Positions 59,762 through 64,000 of a stretch of 64,000 nucleotides of DNA are shown piece by piece; position 1 is the first letter of the stretch; each line of letters begins with the position of its first letter. Source of the DNA: JALYXV01 sp963791545 (lineage in GTDB: Bacteria; Actinomycetota; Acidimicrobiia; Acidimicrobiales; Palsa-688); assembly GCA_963791545.1 (NCBI GenBank), contig CAWBSR010000007.1:124001-188000 (forward strand). The letters are read 5' to 3'. The notes below the pieces were generated by a model that had not been told where the DNA came from, ran no database searches, and saw only the letters and a program-made list of their open reading frames with translations. Made by a program: the position numbers and the translations under genes.

Positions 59762-61048
59762 GACCGCGCCCTCCCGCAGGGACTCCTCTCGGACACCGCC
59801 CGCCTCGATCGCCAAGGCCGCCTGGCGATAGGTGGAGTCGACCTCCTCGATCTGTGCGCGGGGGTCGGTACCCCCGTCTTCGTCTACGACGAGGCGCACC
59901 TCCGCAATCGCTGCCGCCAGGCCGTCGAGGCGTTCGGCGACGGTGTCGCCTACGCCTCCAAGGCCTTCTTCTGCCTGGCCATGGCCCGACTGGCCCACGA
60001 AGAGGGAATGGCCATCGACGTCTCCACCGGCGGCGAACTGCTCGTCGCCCTCCGGGCCGGCGTCCCGGCGAGGCGCCTGATCCTCCATGGCAACAACAAG
60101 TCGGACCGGGAGCTCGCCACCGCCCTGACGGCGGGGGTGGGCCGGATCGTGATCGACAGCTTCGACGAGCTGGACCGCCTGGACCGGCTGTGCCCCCAGC
60201 TTAGCGACCACCGCCCTCCGGTCTTGCTCCGGGTCACGCCTGGCATCGAGGCCCACACCCACGAGTACGTGCAAACCGGCCAGGACGACTCCAAGTTCGG
60301 TTTCGGCATCGCCGGTGGCGCCGCCGCTGAGGCCCTGCGCCGCCTCCGGCACCCAGCCTCGCCGGTCGAGCTGGTGGGGGTGCACGCCCACATCGGCAGC
60401 CAGATCTTCGAGTTGTCATCGTTCGAACGGGCGCTAGGCGTGCTGGCCGAGTTCTTCTGCCCCCTTGATCTCGAGGAGCTCTGTGTCGGCGGCGGGCTCG
60501 GGGTGCCCTATGTAGAGGGGGAAAAAGCGCCGTCGGTCGGCGAATGGGCCGCCGCGGTGCGAACCGGCGCGGCGGCGGTGGGGATCTCCCCGTCGGTTCG
60601 TCTGACCGCGGAACCGGGGCGGGCCATCGTGGCGGCGGCGGGCATCACCTGTTACACGGTCGGTACCATCAAGACGATCACGGGGATCCGGACCTACGTG
60701 AGCGTCGATGGCGGCATGAGCGACAACCCCCGACCGGTGCTGTACGGCAGCGGTTATGAGGCATTCCTGCCCCGGGCAACCAACGCCTCCCGGCCCTTCA
60801 TGGCCACCGTGGTCGGCAAGCACTGCGAGTCCGGGGACCTGATCGTCAAGGACGCCCACCTGCCGGCCGACCTGGCGGTCGGCGACATACTGGCCACCCC
60901 CGTGACCGGCGCCTACGGGCATTCCATGGCCTCCAACTACAACAAGGTCGGCCGGCCCCCGGTCGTGTTCGTGCGTGACGGCGAGGCCCGCACCGTGGTC
61001 CGGCGGGAAACCGAGGAGGACCTGCTGGCCCTCGACGTCGGGCAGTAG
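59762..61048 (+). CDS. lysA: Diaminopimelate decarboxylase, start missing (probable frameshift)
   Basis: LysA makes lysine from meso-diaminopimelate with PLP. The PLP lysine is in GVAYASKAFFCLAMARL, and HAHIGSQI, EPGRAIVAAAG, CESGDLI and NYNKVGRP are typical. Between the argS stop and the first ATG (59981) the same frame reads ALPQGLLSDTARLDRQGRL, which is real LysA N-terminus, but contains no ATG, GTG or TTG. The ATG at 59981 lies after the PLP lysine and cannot be the start. An ATG at 59760 would work if one base is missing near 59764-59768. I give the coordinates of the homologous frame. Confidence 0.88.
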   Translation, partial: DRALPQGLLSDTARLDRQGRLAIGGVDLLDLCAGVGTPVFVYDEAHLRNRCRQAVEAFGDGVAYASKAFFCLAMARLAHEEGMAIDVSTGGELLVALRAGVPARRLILHGNNKSDRELATALTAGVGRIVIDSFDELDRLDRLCPQLSDHRPPVLLRVTPGIEAHTHEYVQTGQDDSKFGFGIAGGAAAEALRRLRHPASPVELVGVHAHIGSQIFELSSFERALGVLAEFFCPLDLEELCVGGGLGVPYVEGEKAPSVGEWAAAVRTGAAAVGISPSVRLTAEPGRAIVAAAGITCYTVGTIKTITGIRTYVSVDGGMSDNPRPVLYGSGYEAFLPRATNASRPFMATVVGKHCESGDLIVKDAHLPADLAVGDILATPVTGAYGHSMASNYNKVGRPPVVFVRDGEARTVVRRETEEDLLALDVGQ

Positions 61049-61059
61049 CCTCGGCCGGC

Positions 61060-62352
61060 GTGGAACCAGGCATCATCCGCGTCGGCGTATTGGGCTGTGG
61101 CAACGTGGGCGCCGCCCTGGCCCAGCTGCTCCTCAGCGACGGCGACAACATCGAGGCCCGCACCGGAATCCGGCTCCGGCTGGCTTCGGTGGCGGTGCAC
61201 AGCCTGGCCCGGGAGCGCCCCGTCACGCTGCCGCCCGGCGTGCTCACGACCGATGCCCAGTCGGTCGTCAACGATCCCAATATCGACGTGGTGGTCGAGG
61301 TCATCGGCGGCATCGAGCCCGCCCGGGGCCTCATCCTGGCCGCCCTCAAAGGCGGCAAGCCGGTCGTCACCGCCAACAAGGAACTTCTCGCCAATGTGGG
61401 CTCGGAGTTGTTCGAAGCGGCCAACGCGGGCGGCGTCGACCTTCTCTTCGAAGCCGCCGTGGCGGGCGGCATTCCCCTGATCAGGCCCCTGCGGGAGTCG
61501 CTGGCGGGCGAATGCATCCGCCGCATGATGGGCATCGTCAACGGCACGACCAATTTCGTGTTGACCAAGATGACTGAAGCGGGCGCCTCCTACCACGACG
61601 CCCTGGCCGAAGCCCAACGGCTGGGATACGCCGAGCGTGACCCCACCGCCGACGTGGAGGGTTACGACGCGGCTGCCAAGGCCGCCATCTTGGCCAGCGT
61701 CGCCTTTGGCGTCCGGGTGGTGGCCGGCGACGTCTACCGCGAGGGCATCTCGGGAGTCACGGTCGACGACATCGCCTTCGCGGGCCGGCTCGGCTATGTG
61801 ATCAAGCTGCTGGCGATCATCGAACGCGCCGAGGGGGAGATGGTCGCGGTTCGCGTACATCCCGCCATGGTCCCGAGGACCCATCCGCTGGCCGCGGTGC
61901 GCGACTCGTTCAACGCGGTGTTCGTCGAGGGCGACGCGGTGGGCGAGTTGATGTTCCTCGGCCGGGGGGCGGGCGGGATGCCGACCGCCAGCGCGGTGCT
62001 CGGGGACCTCCTCGACGCCGCCCACAATCTTTCCTCCGGCGGCGCGGGCCGAACCATGACCCTGCGCCCGGCCAGGATCTTCCCGATCGACGAACTGCGC
62101 TCGGAGTACTACCTCTCCGTCGACGTGGCTGACAAACCCGGTGTGCTGCATGCCGTTTCCGGCGTCCTCGGAGCCCACAACGTGTCCATCCGCCTGATGG
62201 AACAAGTCGGTCTCGGCGCCGAGGCCCGGCTGGTCATCATCGTGCACCCGGCGCTCGAGCGCGACGTCCAAGCCTGCCTGCACGACCTGCGCCAACTCGA
62301 CGTGGTGGACCGCACCGGCGGCCTCCTGCGGGTTGTCGACAGCCGCTCGTGA
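61060..62352 (+). CDS. hom: Homoserine dehydrogenase
   Basis: The 430-residue protein has an NAD(P)-binding start VGVLGCGNVGAALAQLL. GVDLLFEAAVAGGIPLIRPL and MGIVNGTTNFVLTKM are catalytic blocks, and the active-site lysine region is in YDAAAKAAILASV. A C-terminal ACT domain (DKPGVLHAVSGVLGAHNVSI) suits feedback by threonine. The start is a GTG 11 bases after lysA. It makes homoserine for threonine and methionine. Confidence 0.95.
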   Translation: MEPGIIRVGVLGCGNVGAALAQLLLSDGDNIEARTGIRLRLASVAVHSLARERPVTLPPGVLTTDAQSVVNDPNIDVVVEVIGGIEPARGLILAALKGGKPVVTANKELLANVGSELFEAANAGGVDLLFEAAVAGGIPLIRPLRESLAGECIRRMMGIVNGTTNFVLTKMTEAGASYHDALAEAQRLGYAERDPTADVEGYDAAAKAAILASVAFGVRVVAGDVYREGISGVTVDDIAFAGRLGYVIKLLAIIERAEGEMVAVRVHPAMVPRTHPLAAVRDSFNAVFVEGDAVGELMFLGRGAGGMPTASAVLGDLLDAAHNLSSGGAGRTMTLRPARIFPIDELRSEYYLSVDVADKPGVLHAVSGVLGAHNVSIRLMEQVGLGAEARLVIIVHPALERDVQACLHDLRQLDVVDRTGGLLRVVDSRS

Positions 62353-63389
62353 TCGCCTGGCGGGGGGTCATCGAGGAGTACCGGTCGTTCCTTCCCGTGA
62401 CAACGGCGTCGCCGGTCGTGACCCTCCGCGAGGGGGGAACGCCGCTCGTGGCCGCACCTCGCCTCTCGGAGCGGGTCGGCGCTCGGGTGTGGCTCAAGGT
62501 GGAGGGGGCCAATCCGACCGGGAGCTTCAAGGACCGGGGCATGACGATGGCCATTTCCAAGGCGCTCGAGGACGGGGCCAAGGCAGTGGTGTGTGGTTCC
62601 ACCGGCAACACCTCGGCGTCGGCGGCCGCCTACGCGGCCCGGGCCGGGTTGACGTGCGCGGTCCTCATTCCCGAAGGCCATATCGCGCTCGGCAAGCTCG
62701 CCCAGGCCCTGATCCATGGCGCCCGGGTGCTTCAGGTGCGGGCCAACTTCGACGTATGCCTCGATATTGTCCGGGAATTGGGTGATACGGCGCCGGTGAC
62801 AGTCGTCAACTCCATCAACAAGTACCGGATAGAGGGCCAGAAGACCGGGGCCTTCGAGATAGTCGACGTCCTCGGCGACGCCCCCGATTATCACTGCATC
62901 CCGGTGGGCAATGCCGGCAATATCACCGCCTACTGGAAGGGTTACCGCGAATATCAAGACGCCGGGCGCATTACCCGCCTGCCTCGGATGATGGGTTTCC
63001 AAGCCGCAGGGGCCGCCCCCATCGTGGCGGGCCATCCCATCGACGACCCGCACACCATCGCCACGGCTATCCGCATCGGCAGGCCCGCTTCCTGGTACGG
63101 GGCCACGGCCGCCGCCGCGGAGTCCGGTGGCGGGATATCGGCGGTCGAGGACGGCGAGATCCTGGACGCTTATCGCTTTTTGGCTCAGTCGGAGTCGGTC
63201 TTCTGCGAGCCGGCGTCGGCGGCCTCCGTGGCAGGCCTGTTGAAGGTCGGCGTCGAGCCCGATTCCACGGTGGTGTGTGTATTGACGGGCCACGGCCTGA
63301 AGGATCCGGACATCGCCATCAGCCAGATCGCGGTCCCGACCGCGATCGAGGCCGACACCGCCGCCATTCGGGCCGAATTGGGTCTCTGA
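62349..63389 (+). CDS. thrC: Threonine synthase
   Basis: This 346-residue PLP enzyme turns O-phosphohomoserine into threonine. The PLP lysine is in GSFKDRGMTMA, and STGNTSASAAAYAARAG and PVGNAGNITAYWKGY are typical. The GTG at 62349 overlaps the hom stop by 4 bases. It needs homoserine kinase (ThrB), whose gene is not in the window. Confidence 0.95.
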   Translation: MIAWRGVIEEYRSFLPVTTASPVVTLREGGTPLVAAPRLSERVGARVWLKVEGANPTGSFKDRGMTMAISKALEDGAKAVVCGSTGNTSASAAAYAARAGLTCAVLIPEGHIALGKLAQALIHGARVLQVRANFDVCLDIVRELGDTAPVTVVNSINKYRIEGQKTGAFEIVDVLGDAPDYHCIPVGNAGNITAYWKGYREYQDAGRITRLPRMMGFQAAGAAPIVAGHPIDDPHTIATAIRIGRPASWYGATAAAAESGGGISAVEDGEILDAYRFLAQSESVFCEPASAASVAGLLKVGVEPDSTVVCVLTGHGLKDPDIAISQIAVPTAIEADTAAIRAELGL

Positions 63390-63652
63390 GGCACGCCATT
63401 TGGCGCCCGCGGTATGTCCGCAGGGGCGCGGTCCGGAGGGATGGTTGCCCCCTCACAGGCAACCCGAGTACCATGGAGGCTGTCATCGCACTCCATGACG
63501 CCCCAGTAAATGGGGCGGGGGGTTCCGGAGGCGGGTGACGGATGTGGGCCAGGTAAGACATACACGGCCCCACCCCGACCCTTTGCTTACCATCCCGGGC
63601 CGCCCGCGATGTCGCATACACCCCGACCCGATCCACCTAAATGAGGTAACCG
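63390..63652 (+). other. Gap where thrB would be expected; two hairpins
   Basis: No gene in 263 bp. GGTTGCC/GGCAACC (63443-63464) and CGCCCC/GGGGCG (63499-63517) form perfect stems of 7 and 6 bp. They may belong to the thrC end or to the rho leader. Confidence 0.4.
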
Positions 63653-64000
63653 ATGAGCGAGCCCCAACTCGAGCGCTCGGTCCTAGAGGCCAAAGAGCGC
63701 GAGGAGCTCTATGCCATCGCCGAGGCGCTGGGCACCAAGCCCGGTAGCCGGGCCCGAAAGTCCGACCTGATCGCCCAGATCCTGCGGGCGACAGGTGTCA
63801 CGGTCGACGAACCGGAGACGCCAACCGAGCCGGCTGCCGCCTCGGCGCCGCCGGCCGAGAAGCCCCGCCGGGCACCCCGGGCCCGTAAGGCGGCCGCCCC
63901 GGCCGCGGCGACGGCCGCCCCGGCCGCGGCGCCGGTCAACGACCAGGGCGAGTTGCTGGCTGACCCGGCGTCGCCGACCTCGGCCGTCCCTCCGGAGCCG
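63653..64000 (+). CDS. rho: Transcription termination factor Rho (5' part only)
   Basis: The ATG at 63653 has GAGGTAA upstream. The first 45 residues (LEAKEREELYAIAEALGTKP, then KSDLIAQILRATG) match the Rho N-terminal helical domain. After that comes the Ala/Pro/Lys-rich insertion typical of high-GC actinobacterial Rho. The RNA-binding and ATPase domains lie outside the window. Position after thrC is also the usual one in Actinobacteria. Confidence 0.85.
   Translation, partial: MSEPQLERSVLEAKEREELYAIAEALGTKPGSRARKSDLIAQILRATGVTVDEPETPTEPAAASAPPAEKPRRAPRARKAAAPAAATAAPAAAPVNDQGELLADPASPTSAVPPEP

Noticed and set aside
58127..60391. 754-aa minus-strand frame opposite argS and lysA
   Set aside because: A shadow frame; both plus-strand genes are certain.

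Overview
The window is about 64 kb of very GC-rich actinobacterial chromosome. A WhiB protein, DUF3107, the SCO1664/DUF3090/MSMEG_4193 trio, paired ArsA-like ATPases, an F420-type FrhB-like protein, a PdtaS-like kinase and an argS-lysA-hom-thrC-rho block all point to Actinobacteria. A System I (Ccm) cytochrome c maturation operon suggests a deep lineage such as Acidimicrobiia, but that placement is inference. Gene density is high, with many ATGA or GTGA overlaps and many GTG starts.

Layout. 1-6550: ccmB(partial)-C-D-E-F-G-H-I on the plus strand. 6716-9824: cysteine desulfurase and a SufR-like Fe-S repressor, divergent from an Mrp/ApbC Fe-S carrier. 9866-11282: a molybdopterin oxidoreductase with its cytochrome b partner. 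11279-16401 (minus): dgt, then amtB-glnB-glnD for nitrogen sensing. 16635-23563: a less uniform, accessory-looking region with an ArsR regulator, a hydrolase-dehydratase-VOC fusion, a YcaQ-like protein, a B12-radical SAM enzyme and small oxidoreductases. 23564-32027: an SDR-DUF2867 protein, repeats, DUF3107, two ArsA-like ATPases, a PdtaS-like kinase, and a DtxR-type regulator with an MntH transporter.

32041-43962 holds the most distinctive system: a divergent MimR-like activator and a ten-gene soluble diiron monooxygenase operon. Its order is large hydroxylase, reductase, small hydroxylase, coupling protein, amidohydrolase, DUF59-like protein, alcohol dehydrogenase, SatP-like carboxylate transporter, dedicated GroEL and an ABM-domain protein. 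The gene order matches propane 2-monooxygenase (prm/mim) loci. Three copies of a GTCTC-N5-GAGAC inverted repeat lie between the activator and the operon. The activator lacks the GAFTGA loop and Walker B acid needed for sigma-54 activation. The likely pathway is propane or another small substrate to a secondary alcohol and then a ketone, with the GroEL folding the hydroxylase.

44121-56000: whiB1-like gene with a consensus CRP operator, a GDPD, a diacylglycerol kinase, a SigB/F-type sigma factor with an RsbW-like anti-sigma, etfBA, an FAD-linked oxidase, the MSMEG_4193/DUF3090/SCO1664 trio, UdgB, an FrhB-like protein and a Fpg/Nei glycosylase. A palindromic element occurs twice here, each time between convergent genes. 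56049-64000: a secreted CAP-domain protein, tRNA-Arg(CCG), a lone response regulator, argS, lysA (no canonical start; probable one-base frameshift), hom, thrC and the start of rho. thrB, usually between thrC and rho, is absent.
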